From assembly GCA_943331105.2 (NCBI GenBank), contig CALQKH020000009.1, positions 62,001 to 126,000 of the forward strand: a stretch of 64,000 nt of DNA. The letters run 5' to 3'. The notes beneath the pieces were generated by a model, which had not been told where the DNA came from, did no database searches, and worked only from the letters and a program-made list of their open reading frames with translations. The translations under genes were made by a program, and so were the position numbers. This DNA comes from Akkermansia muciniphila. GTDB taxonomy: Bacteria > Pseudomonadota > Gammaproteobacteria > Burkholderiales > Burkholderiaceae_C. Shown piece after piece: positions 19,222 through 27,247 of this stretch (within the stretch, counting starts at the first letter, position 1; each line of letters starts with the position of its first letter).

Positions 19222-19593
19222 TCACCGGCGCTGCTCGGCCAAAGTCTGGCAATCGATGCAGCGTTTGGCGGTGGGGTAGGCGCTCAGGCGTGCAGGTGGA
19301 ATGGTCACGCCGCAGTCGGTGCACTGGCCATAGGTGCCCGCATCCACGCGTTCCATTGCGGCTTCGATGTCTCCCAGTTCGGCGGTTTCGTGTTCGTTGA
19401 TGGCGAACTCGGTTTGTCGCTCAGTCCGGATCTGGGCGCGCGACTGGAAGCTGTTGTCAAAGTGGTCGGCGGCCATGTCAGCGCGCGAGACCAAGCCGCC
19501 GCGCTGCTCGGCGATGCGCTGCAACAGTTGCGTACGCTCGTGCAAAAGGCGCTCGCGGTGGAAGGAGAGGCTGGGGGTACTGGATGAAGTCAT
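19222..19593 (-). CDS. TraR/DksA-family C4 zinc-finger protein
   Basis: A 123-residue member of the DksA/TraR family, proteins that enter the RNA-polymerase secondary channel and modulate initiation. It has an N-terminal coiled-coil region (about 8-85, LSFHRERLLHERTQLLQRIA) and a C-terminal zinc finger Cys-x2-Cys-x17-Cys-x2-Cys (YGQCTDCG and KRCIDCQ). It is shorter than DksA itself (about 150) and lacks DksA's DxxDxA tip motif as far as I can see, so it is better called a DksA-like protein of unknown target. It lies next to an eRF1-like protein. Confidence 0.88.
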   Translation of the reverse strand: MTSSSTPSLSFHRERLLHERTQLLQRIAEQRGGLVSRADMAADHFDNSFQSRAQIRTERQTEFAINEHETAELGDIEAAMERVDAGTYGQCTDCGVTIPPARLSAYPTAKRCIDCQTLAEQRR

Positions 19594-19708
19594 GGCTTCA
19601 TCCTAGGCGCCTGGGGTGACGCGGTATTGATGTGGGTCAACCCCGATAGCCGCATGGCATCGACCATGGGACGGGGTTGATTTGTTTCAAGTGCTCAAGC
19701 GCACAGAC

Positions 19709-20359
19709 TCAGTTTTTGGCTTTCATGCGCGACATCATCAATTCCATGTTGGCTTTGCGGTCCGCATTGACTTTTTGCATGTGGGGGCGTTCGCCCATCA
19801 TCTTGAGGTAATCGCGCACAGGCAGCTCGGCCAAAAAGTCTTTGCCATAAACCAACTTGGTGGCGCCCGAAACCAAGGGCAGGTGCGTCACGGCGGCGCA
19901 ATCGGCCAAGGTCAGGCTGTCGCCGGCAATGAATGGCGAGAACTTGACCAACTTGGCAAAGGCGGCCACGTTCTTTTCGAGTTGCGCACCAATTTTCTCT
20001 TTCACCGAGTCGCTCACCTTGCCGCCAAAAAAGGCTTCGGGGTACAGGTTGCGCGCGACCAGCTCCAGATGCAAGTCCAGAAACAGGGCCAATTCGCGCA
20101 CTTTGGCAGCCGCAAAAGGGTCGGCAGGGATCAAGGGGTTTTGCGGGTACTTTTGCTCGATGTATTCCAGCATCACGGCCGACTCGCACATGGCGCCCTC
20201 TGGCATCTTGAAGTACGGCACTTTGCCCAAGGGGCTGGCCGAGGGATCGGTCTCACCCACCCAAGCGATCTCTTCTTCAAAAGGCACGCCTTTTTCAAGC
20301 AGGGCCAGTTTGACTTTGTTGTGGTAATTGCTGGCTGCAAAGCCGCAGAGTGTGAGCAT
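19709..20359 (-). CDS. Glutathione S-transferase
   Basis: A 216-residue cytosolic GST. The N-terminal thioredoxin-fold domain (1-78) starts LTLCGFAASNYHNKVKLALLEKG, includes the cis-Pro in LGKVPYFKMPEG and the glutathione-binding ESAVMLEYIE. The C-terminal all-helical domain has the N-capping box segment FIAGDSLTLADCAAVTHLP. The Ser/Asn at the start of helix 1 (ASNYHNK) would be the thiol-activating residue. The substrate is unknown. It is monocistronic, divergent from the copper-related cluster. Confidence 0.92.
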   Translation of the reverse strand: MLTLCGFAASNYHNKVKLALLEKGVPFEEEIAWVGETDPSASPLGKVPYFKMPEGAMCESAVMLEYIEQKYPQNPLIPADPFAAAKVRELALFLDLHLELVARNLYPEAFFGGKVSDSVKEKIGAQLEKNVAAFAKLVKFSPFIAGDSLTLADCAAVTHLPLVSGATKLVYGKDFLAELPVRDYLKMMGERPHMQKVNADRKANMELMMSRMKAKN

Positions 20360-20502
20360 GGGGGTCTCCAGTTGCGTGACAAAGACCCAAGATTAGCCCA
20401 TGGCCCCGGGCCAAAGAGTCACCAAGATGCTTGTCAGGTCCATCCGGTGCTTTTGACGGCAACGGCCATACAGCGTGAGCCTTCGGTGCCATAATTCGCG
20501 CC

Positions 20503-20880
20503 ATGTTCAGCCTGCAACCCCTGCGCAACGCCCACCACCTCACCCGCTTCGTGCTGGTGTGGTTTGCGTTGTTTGTCGGGGCGGCCGTGGCTTCGCCGCT
20601 GGTCAAGCCTGAAGCTGTTCACCTGGTTTGCAGCGCCATGGGCGGCGTGAAACTGGTGCCGCTGGATGCTGCAGGTGACGATGTGGATGGGACGAGGGCA
20701 CACACCGCGCTCGACTGCCCCGCCTGCTTGCCCCTGATTGCGCCCCCAATGGCCGACGTGCTGGCCGAGTTGCCAACGGGTCATTTGTCCCATGTTCTGC
20801 AGCCTCTGCTTGCGGCTCGGCTGGCCAGTTTGCTGGGTCAACCCTGGCAAGCCCGCGCACCCCCCTTCTTTTTCGCCTGA
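20503..20880 (+). CDS. DUF2946-family small membrane-associated protein (first copy)
   Basis: A 125-residue protein with one N-terminal hydrophobic helix (about 15-32, RFVLVWFALFVGAAVASPL), probably a signal sequence or membrane anchor placing the rest in the periplasm. Conserved pieces are HLVCSAMGGVKLVPL and LDCPACLPLIAPP, giving Cys-x-x-Cys and a separate Cys-Ser-x-Met. These features define DUF2946, a family often found beside copper-handling genes. A paralogue lies 650 bp downstream, with a PCu(A)C chaperone between them. Metal binding by the Cys/Met residues is plausible but unproven. Confidence 0.8.
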   Translation: MFSLQPLRNAHHLTRFVLVWFALFVGAAVASPLVKPEAVHLVCSAMGGVKLVPLDAAGDDVDGTRAHTALDCPACLPLIAPPMADVLAELPTGHLSHVLQPLLAARLASLLGQPWQARAPPFFFA

Positions 20881-21014
20881 AACACCGCCCCTTGATGCGC
20901 TGACGCGCCGGGGCTGAGTCGGTTTCGGCATCCCCCTGTGCCTGTGCACCCCGCTTGATGGGGTTTGCCGTACGCACTTTCTCTTCATCGTTCGATAGCC
21001 TTCAGGAGTGATCC

Positions 21015-21494
21015 ATGTCCCGTTCCGCTTTGTCTGTGTCTGCCCTTGTTTTGGCCATGACCGTGTCCCTGGCTGCCCAAGCCCAAGTGACCGTGAAAGA
21101 CGCTTGGGTGCGCGCCACCGTGCCCCAGCAAAAGGCCACTGGCGCCTTCATGCAGCTGCAATCGGCGCAAGACGCCAAACTGGTCTCGGCCCAATCGCCT
21201 GTGGCGGGTGTGGTCGAAGTGCATGAAATGGCCATGGACGGCGGCGTGATGCGCATGCGTGCTGTGCCCAACTTGGATTTGCCAGCAGGCAAAGCCGTCG
21301 ACCTCAAGCCGGGCGGTTACCACGTCATGCTGATGGACCTGAAGGGCCAAGTGAAAGACGGTGACACCGTGCCCGTGACCCTGGTGGTCGAAGGCAAGGA
21401 TGGCAAACGCCAGTCGGTGGAGCTGAAAGTGCCCGCTCGCAGCGCCGCCGCACCGACCATGAAGCACGGCGAAGGCCACAAGCACAAGCACTGA
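21015..21494 (+). CDS. Periplasmic copper chaperone PCu(A)C
   Basis: A 159-residue periplasmic Cu(I) chaperone that passes copper to the CuA site of cytochrome oxidase, usually with Sco. It has a signal peptide (1-23, cut after SLAAQAQ) followed by the cupredoxin-like domain. The copper ligands fit the family rule exactly: His70-x10-Met81-x21-His103-x-Met105. The extra His-rich tail (KHGEGHKHKH) may be a second metal site. A good CAGGAG precedes the ATG. It sits between two DUF2946 genes and upstream of a TonB-dependent receptor. The 134-bp leader (20881-21014) contains GC-rich hairpins GCCCC/GGGGC (20887-20914) and ACCCC/GGGGT (20948-20964) of unknown role. Confidence 0.93.
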   Translation: MSRSALSVSALVLAMTVSLAAQAQVTVKDAWVRATVPQQKATGAFMQLQSAQDAKLVSAQSPVAGVVEVHEMAMDGGVMRMRAVPNLDLPAGKAVDLKPGGYHVMLMDLKGQVKDGDTVPVTLVVEGKDGKRQSVELKVPARSAAAPTMKHGEGHKHKH

Positions 21495-21531
21495 TTGCCC
21501 ATTCACTGCTTGATACCCTCTTGATCAGCCC

Positions 21532-21894
21532 ATGACTTGGACTTCTGCCCCACTGCACCGCCTGGCCCGCCTTGTGCTGGCCTGGTACGTGCTGTTTGTG
21601 GGCGTCTCGGTTTTGGCTTCAACGCTGCAGCCCAAAACCATGGAAGTGGTTTGCTCCAGCATGGGCATCATGAAATTGGTGGTGCAGGGCGAGGAGAGTG
21701 AAACCCAAGTGCGCAGCAGCATGGACTGCCCGCTGTGCGCTCACGCCACGCCCGCCTTACCGCCGCCCACGTTGGCCGATCTGGCCCATGTGCCCAATGC
21801 ACTCGCGCTCATTGTTCAGCGTCTGTCAGAGGCTGTGCTGATCGCAAGCACGGCCCCGCCTTTGCCCTCTCGCGGGCCACCTGTTTTGAATTGA
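21532..21894 (+). CDS. DUF2946-family small membrane-associated protein (second copy)
   Basis: A 120-residue paralogue of the first DUF2946 gene. It shares the hydrophobic N-terminal helix (about 10-30, LARLVLAWYVLFVGVSVLAS), the MEVVCSSMGIMKLVV block and the MDCPLCAHATPALPPPTLADL block with its Cys-x-x-Cys. It is 37 bp after the PCu(A)C gene and 97 bp before the TonB-dependent receptor, all on the same strand, which argues for one operon. Function is unknown; the association with copper genes is the only lead. Confidence 0.8.
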   Translation: MTWTSAPLHRLARLVLAWYVLFVGVSVLASTLQPKTMEVVCSSMGIMKLVVQGEESETQVRSSMDCPLCAHATPALPPPTLADLAHVPNALALIVQRLSEAVLIASTAPPLPSRGPPVLN

Positions 21895-21991
21895 TCCATT
21901 CCACAACGTGTTGAACACCGTTTGGTGCTCGGTACGTGTCAATGCCTTTGGCCTGAACGGCTGATGGGGTCCGATCGATTGAAAACTTGTC

Positions 21992-24127
21992 ATGAAAATT
22001 TCCCTTGCACTTTCTCCTTTGTCTTTGGCCATGCTTGGCCTGTTCGCCAGCCTGAACAGCCATGCAGTGGCCCAAACCACCAAAGCGCTGGACACCATCG
22101 TGGTGTCGGGCTCCCGTTCAGAAACCAAACTGTCTGAAACCCCTGTGTCCATCGGCTCTGTCAGTCGTGCCGAATGGGATGCGGATAAGCCCAAAACCAT
22201 GGGCGAGATCATCAACCGCATTCCAGGCGTGTTCTGGAACGACCTGGGCAACGAACAACACAGCATGGGCATTCGTCAACCCATCAGCACCCAGTCGGTT
22301 TACCAGTACCTGGAAGACGGCATCCCAATTCGGCCTTTGGGCGTGTTCAACCACAACGCGCTCAACACCATCAACACCAACGGCGCCAGTGGCGTCGAAG
22401 TGGTCAAAGGCGCCGCATCTTCTCTGTATGGCAGCAATGCGGTGGGGGGCGCGGTCAACTTTCTGACCCAGCGTTCATCTCTCACCCCAACGGGCTACAT
22501 GGGCATTCGCCATGACAACACCGACGGCTTCACCCGGATCGATTCGGGTGCCAGCAACACCTGGGGTGATCTGGGTCTGCGGTTTTCGCATTACAGCTCT
22601 CAGCGTGACAGCCTCAATTGGCAGCAACACAGTGGTGGCACCAAAGACTCTTTCTCTTTGCGCGGCGACTACAACCTGAGCGCCACTTCATGGATGCGGG
22701 CTTCCTTGGTACACACGAACCTGGACTCCGACACCCCTGGCAGTTTGTTTGAAAACGACTTTCGCACCCACCCCGGCAAGAGCATCAACACCTTCACCTG
22801 GCGCAAGGACAAGACCACACGCGCCAACGTGGCCTGGGAAGGCGAAACCACCCGTGGCGGCCTGACCACCGTCACGCTGTTTGCCCGCAACAACGACCAC
22901 GCCCAGCTACCCAACTACACCATCACCGGATGTCAAGGGGCCAGCTGCAGAGGTACGATCAACAACAACCACGTCCAATCGCTGGGCGTGGACATCAAAC
23001 ACACGCAGAAACTGGACAGCCTGCGGGCACGGCTGGTGACAGGTGTTTACATCGACCGCAGTCAGAATGACTTTGTCTCTGACAACCTGGCCATCGTGCG
23101 CGATGTGCCCACAGGGCGTTACACGGGTTATAGCCTCAACAGTGTCAACAACCCCAATGGCGTACGCAACTACGGTGTGGGCATCGCCAACGATGCCGCA
23201 TTTGCGCAGCTGGAATTCAGCCCGAGCGAGAAAATTCGGGTGGTTGCAGGCGGGCGATACGACAGCATTCGCTACGATTTCAAAAACAACCTGACGCCCG
23301 GTGCCAACTTTGGAGCACCCAATGAGGTGCGAAACTTCGGCCAATTCAGCCCCAAACTGGGCGCCACCTATGCCCTGAGCGCCAGCAGCAGTCTTTACAG
23401 CAACCTGAGCCTGGGCTTTACACCACCGGAAGTCAGCCAGCTCTATGGCCGCACCGCCATTCCTGAATTGAAGCCCGCCACTTACGACAACATTGAACTC
23501 GGCTGGCGTGCTGTCTTGGGCTCCGGCGTTCGCATCGACTCGGCGCTGTACCAACTCAGTGGCAAGGACACCATCGTGTCTTACACGCCAGAGGTGGGCA
23601 ACAGCTTTAACAAAAATGCGGGTGACACCCGCAGCCGTGGTTTTGAATTGAGCCTGAACCAACAACTGCGCTCATGGGACTGGCGCATGGGATCGACTTG
23701 GGCAGAGCACACGTATGTGGATTACCGCCTGAGCGATGCCGCGGGTGCCATCGAAGACTATTCGGGCAAGGGCATGCCCCAGGCCCCGAACCACACCCTC
23801 AACGCCCAAGTGGCTTGGAATTTCACGCCAACATCTCGACTGGCATTGAACGTGGTGAAACAAGGCAGCTCCTGGATGAACAACGCCAACACGGTGCGCT
23901 ACGCAGGCCACACCTTGCTCAACCTGACGATGAGCCACAAGCTGCAGGGCGGCTGGGAAGTCTGGGGCCAGGTACGTAACTTGACCGACAAAAACTATTC
24001 GGACAATGCGGCCAGCCGGTTCATCCCGGGCAGGGGCGCCTACAACCCCGACACCCAGAACACCTATGCCGCAGGTGCGCCGCGCAGCATCATGGTGGGC
24101 TTGAACAAGTCGTGGGGTGGCCGATGA
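21992..24127 (+). CDS. TonB-dependent outer-membrane receptor, probably copper-related
   Basis: A 711-residue outer-membrane gated channel. A signal peptide (1-28, ending SHAVAQ) precedes the TonB box region LDTIVVSGSR. The plug domain (about 40-155) contains GEIINRIPGV and the typical VEVVKGAASSLYGSNAVGGAVNF. The remaining residues form the 22-strand barrel, ending with the C-terminal GAPRSIMVGLNKSWGGR and lacking the usual terminal Phe. The pair of cysteines in GCQGASCRG (about 310) sits in an extracellular loop. The position after DUF2946/PCu(A)C genes suggests copper or a copper chelate as substrate. Its stop overlaps the next gene as ATGA. Confidence 0.85.
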   Translation: MKISLALSPLSLAMLGLFASLNSHAVAQTTKALDTIVVSGSRSETKLSETPVSIGSVSRAEWDADKPKTMGEIINRIPGVFWNDLGNEQHSMGIRQPISTQSVYQYLEDGIPIRPLGVFNHNALNTINTNGASGVEVVKGAASSLYGSNAVGGAVNFLTQRSSLTPTGYMGIRHDNTDGFTRIDSGASNTWGDLGLRFSHYSSQRDSLNWQQHSGGTKDSFSLRGDYNLSATSWMRASLVHTNLDSDTPGSLFENDFRTHPGKSINTFTWRKDKTTRANVAWEGETTRGGLTTVTLFARNNDHAQLPNYTITGCQGASCRGTINNNHVQSLGVDIKHTQKLDSLRARLVTGVYIDRSQNDFVSDNLAIVRDVPTGRYTGYSLNSVNNPNGVRNYGVGIANDAAFAQLEFSPSEKIRVVAGGRYDSIRYDFKNNLTPGANFGAPNEVRNFGQFSPKLGATYALSASSSLYSNLSLGFTPPEVSQLYGRTAIPELKPATYDNIELGWRAVLGSGVRIDSALYQLSGKDTIVSYTPEVGNSFNKNAGDTRSRGFELSLNQQLRSWDWRMGSTWAEHTYVDYRLSDAAGAIEDYSGKGMPQAPNHTLNAQVAWNFTPTSRLALNVVKQGSSWMNNANTVRYAGHTLLNLTMSHKLQGGWEVWGQVRNLTDKNYSDNAASRFIPGRGAYNPDTQNTYAAGAPRSIMVGLNKSWGGR

Positions 24128-25398
24128 AGCAATGGACACACTTTCGTTGGCCCCTTCATCGTGGGTCCATTCATTGGCAGCTTTGGCTCTGCGCCCTGAC
24201 GATCTGGTGCATTGCATCGATGCCACAGGCCATGGCGCAAGACGCCAGCGCATCGGCGGGTCATGCCCGCCACCAGCGCCCCCAGCTGGCCACGGGCGCG
24301 GCCATTGCGCCCGATGGTCGCTTGTGGGTGGTGGGGATCAATGCACAGGCGCAGCTCTTTGTGCAGACAACGTCATTAGATCGTCCTGCTTTGGGCGGTC
24401 CTGTGCAATGGAGCGAACCGCGCATCTTGAACACCGGCCAAGACCCGGTCGCCGCCGATGGCGAAAGCCGCCCCAAAATTGCTTTTGGTCCGAACGGCTG
24501 GGTGGTGATCAGTTACACCATGCCGCTGGCCAAGCGCTTCACCGGCTTTGTGCGCATGCTGCGCAGCAGCGATGGCGGTGTCAGCTTTGGTGAACCCTTC
24601 ACGGTGCACCAAGACCGGCAGGAAATCACGCACCGCTTTGATGCCATTGCCTTCGATGGCCAAGGTGTTTTACACACCCTGTGGATCGACAAGCGCGATC
24701 AAGCACCCAAAGGCGCTGCACAACCCTACGTTGGGGCCGCCATCTACCGCAACGCCTCCACGGATGGCGGTGCCAGATTTGGCCGCGACACCAAAGTGGC
24801 CGATCACTCTTGCGAATGTTGCCGCATCGGGCTGGCCCGTAACGCCCAAGGTGAACTGAAAGCCACTTGGCGACACGTGTTTGACGGCAATACGCGCGAC
24901 CATGCGTTTGCCAGCGTCAGCGCTGCGTCCAACCGCATCACACGCAGCACTTTTGATGGCTGGCAAATCAACGCCTGCCCGCACCACGGACCAGGCTTGG
25001 CTGCCGATGCCCATGCCGGCGCCAACGGTTTTCACACCGTTTGGTTTGGCATTCGCAAAGTCAATGGACAAGACCAAGCGGCCGTGCGCTACGCACGGCT
25101 GAATGCCCAAGGTGAGCCGCTGCGCAAAACCGAAAGGGTCTTGCCCGACCCGCGTGCCGAACATGCCGACGTGATGGCCCATGGCGCCAAAGTAGCCGTG
25201 ATCTGGCGCAGCAGCGAAGGGACCGCCACAACACTCAAAGCGTGGCTGTCGCAAGACGGCGGGCAAAACTTCACGCTCAAAACTCTGGCCCAAACCACGG
25301 GCCACAACGACCACCCACGTCTTGCCCAATACGGTGAACGGATGGTGGTGGTCTGGCGCAACACCCAGGAGATACAAGTCCATGAACTCCATTTTTAA
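24124..25398 (+). CDS. Sialidase-like beta-propeller protein with CECC motif
   Basis: A 424-residue exported protein. An N-terminal hydrophobic stretch (about 20-38, LWLCALTIWCIASMPQAMAQ region) looks like a signal peptide. The body has repeated beta-propeller blades of the sialidase/BNR type, such as SSDGGVSFGEPFTVHQD and WLSQDGGQNFTLKTL, which are Asp-box-like turns. A striking motif His228-Ser-Cys230-Glu-Cys232-Cys233-Arg sits in the middle, and no sialidase arginine triad is evident, so glycosidase activity is unlikely. I chose the ATG at 24124, which overlaps the receptor stop; the next gene begins inside its last codons. The context suggests a periplasmic copper-binding or redox partner. 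Confidence 0.7.
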   Translation: MKQWTHFRWPLHRGSIHWQLWLCALTIWCIASMPQAMAQDASASAGHARHQRPQLATGAAIAPDGRLWVVGINAQAQLFVQTTSLDRPALGGPVQWSEPRILNTGQDPVAADGESRPKIAFGPNGWVVISYTMPLAKRFTGFVRMLRSSDGGVSFGEPFTVHQDRQEITHRFDAIAFDGQGVLHTLWIDKRDQAPKGAAQPYVGAAIYRNASTDGGARFGRDTKVADHSCECCRIGLARNAQGELKATWRHVFDGNTRDHAFASVSAASNRITRSTFDGWQINACPHHGPGLAADAHAGANGFHTVWFGIRKVNGQDQAAVRYARLNAQGEPLRKTERVLPDPRAEHADVMAHGAKVAVIWRSSEGTATTLKAWLSQDGGQNFTLKTLAQTTGHNDHPRLAQYGERMVVVWRNTQEIQVHELHF

Positions 25399-25927
25399 AT
25401 CCACTGGCCGCTTGAGCGCAGTCCTGGCGATCGGCGCACTGGCACTTGGCCTTAAAGCCCCACCGGGGCTGGCGCAAGCACACCCGCATGCCGGAGCGCA
25501 CAACCATTCAAGCCGGACGCAGGCGGCTGGCACGGTCCTGCCTTTTGACGAAAAAACCTGGGCACATCTGTTGCAACACGGGCCGCGCCCGGCCGCTTAT
25601 GTGTTCACCACCTCATATTGCAGCACTTGCCCAGCGGCATTTACAGCAGTGCACCAGGCCGTGAAAAACCGCAAAACCAAACCCGAGCTCCATGCGGTGG
25701 TGATGGATGTGACGGGCGCACAAGCCTGGCGTCACGCCGCGCACTTTGAGGGCATGACCCGCATGTACGCGTTTGACGGGTTTGAGCCCGCCATCCGGCA
25801 GGCCATCGATCCCAGCTGGCCCAATGTGACGCCCTATGTGGTGCTGCTGGACGCCAAGGGCCAGACTCAACGCGTGATTGGCCCTCCCAGCGCAGCCGCG
25901 CTGAAACGGTGGTTGTCACCGGCTTGA
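25382..25927 (+). CDS. Periplasmic thioredoxin-fold protein with CSTC motif and His-rich leader
   Basis: A 181-residue exported protein. A signal peptide (about 1-32, ending GLAQA) is followed by a short His-rich segment HPHAGAHNH (34-42) and then a thioredoxin-like domain with the redox pair Cys80-Ser-Thr-Cys83 in TTSYCSTCPAAF. The cis-Pro equivalent may lie in NVTPYVVLLD. It overlaps the propeller gene by 17 nt, so translation is coupled. A role in reducing copper ligands or delivering copper, like Sco or TlpA proteins, fits the cluster; this is inference. A Sco-type CxxxC is not present. Confidence 0.75.
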   Translation: MNSIFKSTGRLSAVLAIGALALGLKAPPGLAQAHPHAGAHNHSSRTQAAGTVLPFDEKTWAHLLQHGPRPAAYVFTTSYCSTCPAAFTAVHQAVKNRKTKPELHAVVMDVTGAQAWRHAAHFEGMTRMYAFDGFEPAIRQAIDPSWPNVTPYVVLLDAKGQTQRVIGPPSAAALKRWLSPA

Positions 25928-26041
25928 TGTCTCTCATCTTGATGCTCATGACACATCAGCAGCGCTGAATAGATTCGATAGAGATTAGGAAATAGAAAAA
26001 CAGTCGTTTGAGTTTGAGCAAGCCACTTCCAAAATTCATCC

Positions 26042-26068
26042 CATCAGCTTTTTGATGTGTGTTTTTTT
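26042..26068 (+). promoter_or_regulatory. Hairpin plus T7 tract immediately before sbp (possible attenuator)
   Basis: Arms CATCA (26042-26046) and TGATG (26053-26057) with a 6-nt loop are followed closely by seven T residues (26062-26068), which run directly into the GGAG Shine-Dalgarno of the sulfate-binding gene. The layout resembles a weak intrinsic terminator in a leader. The stem is only 5 bp, so this may be chance. Confidence 0.3.
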
Positions 26069-26080
26069 GGAGTGATTCAA

Positions 26081-27091
26081 ATGAAAACCAAACGCCAATT
26101 TCTGAAGTTCGCAGCGCTGCTGGCCTTGACCTGGTCGGGTCTGACCGCGCAAGCCCAGACCCCCGTCAGCCTTCTCAACGTGTCGTATGACCCGACCCGT
26201 GAGCTGTACACCGAGTTCAACCAGGCTTTTGCCAGGCACTGGAAAGCCCGCACCGGTCAGGACGTGACCATTAAGCAGTCACACGGCGGCTCGGGCAAGC
26301 AGGCCCGCTCCATCATCGATGGACTGGACGCCGATGTGGCCACGCTGGCCCTGGCCGGTGACACCGACGCCCTGCACACCAACGGCAACCTGATTCCCAA
26401 AGACTGGCAAAAACGCCTGCCGCACAACAGCACGCCTTACACCTCGACCATCGTGCTGGTGGTGCGGCAAGGCAACCCCAAAAACATCAAGGACTGGGAC
26501 GATCTGGTGCGCCCGGATGTGAAGGTCATCACGCCCAACCCCAAAACCTCGGGCGGCGCACGATGGAACTATCTGGCCGCGTGGGAGTTTGCCAAGCGCA
26601 AATACGGTGGTGATGACAAGGCACAAGAGTTTGTGAAAAAACTCTACCAAAACGTGCCGGTGCTGGACACAGGTGCCCGGGGCGCGTCGGTGACCTTTGC
26701 CCAGCGCAACCAGGGCGATGTGTTCCTGAGCTGGGAAAACGAAGCCTATTTGCTGGAGAAGGAATTCGGCAACAAGGTGGATTTTGTCTACCCCTCGATC
26801 TCCATCCTGGCCGAACCCGCTGTGGCCTTGATCGACAAAAACGTGGACAAAAAAGGGACCCGGGCGGTGGCCCAGGCCTACCTGGAATACCTCTACACCG
26901 AAGAAGCGCAGGACCTGATTGGCAAGCACTTCTACAGACCCCGATCGGCCAAAGCCCAGGCCAAGTACGCCAAACAGCTGCCCAAGCTGAACCTGTTCAC
27001 GATTGAAGAGGCCTTTGGCGGTTGGGACAAAGCCAGCCAGATGCACTTTGTTGATGGCGGCAAGTTTGACCAAATTTACACCCGCAAGTGA
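26081..27091 (+). CDS. sbp: Sulfate/thiosulfate ABC transporter substrate-binding protein (first copy)
   Basis: A 336-residue periplasmic binding protein for sulfate. It has a signal peptide (1-26, cut near LTAQAQ), then the family opening [20 protein letters not shown] and the anion-contact block [21 protein letters not shown]. Further conserved parts are [16 protein letters not shown] and [13 protein letters not shown]. The ATG at 26081 has GGAG 8 nt upstream; an earlier in-frame start at 26057 has none. A 156-bp gap separates it from a second binding protein that leads the permease genes. A shared CGTTTGAG motif lies at 26005-26012 in its leader. Confidence 0.95.
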   Translation: MKTKRQFLKFAALLALTWSGLTAQAQTPVSLLNVSYDPTRELYTEFNQAFARHWKARTGQDVTIKQSHGGSGKQARSIIDGLDADVATLALAGDTDALHTNGNLIPKDWQKRLPHNSTPYTSTIVLVVRQGNPKNIKDWDDLVRPDVKVITPNPKTSGGARWNYLAAWEFAKRKYGGDDKAQEFVKKLYQNVPVLDTGARGASVTFAQRNQGDVFLSWENEAYLLEKEFGNKVDFVYPSISILAEPAVALIDKNVDKKGTRAVAQAYLEYLYTEEAQDLIGKHFYRPRSAKAQAKYAKQLPKLNLFTIEEAFGGWDKASQMHFVDGGKFDQIYTRK

Positions 27092-27106
27092 AAAGCTCCT
27101 TAGCCG

Positions 27107-27120
27107 CTTATTCACATAAG
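27107..27120. promoter_or_regulatory. Candidate CysB-type operator, CTTAT-N4-ATAAG
   Basis: Perfect inverted repeat CTTAT-TCAC-ATAAG, 16 bp after the first sulfate-binding gene and 128 bp before the second. AT-rich ATAAG/CTTAT half-sites are typical of CysB/Cbl, the LysR-type regulators of sulfur genes in proteobacteria. A CGTTTGAG motif (27137-27144) follows. Binding is inferred. Confidence 0.4.
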
Positions 27121-27247
27121 CAAACAACAAATGATTCGTTTGAGATTTAACGGTCCGATCCCACAATCGCAGTCATGAAGGGGTACTGGTCGGTCAAGGT
27201 GATCGACCCCAAGGTCCCAAAACCTCCATTGCTCGGACCCAATCACC

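Noticed and set aside
20887..20964. A riboswitch or intrinsic terminator before the PCu(A)C gene
   Set aside because: Two GC-rich hairpins exist but neither is followed by a T-run, and no known riboswitch core was recognised. Noted with the gene instead of as a feature.
24124..25398. A functional exo-sialidase
   Set aside because: The Asp-box-like turns only indicate a propeller fold. The sialidase catalytic residues are not recognisable and the context is copper handling.
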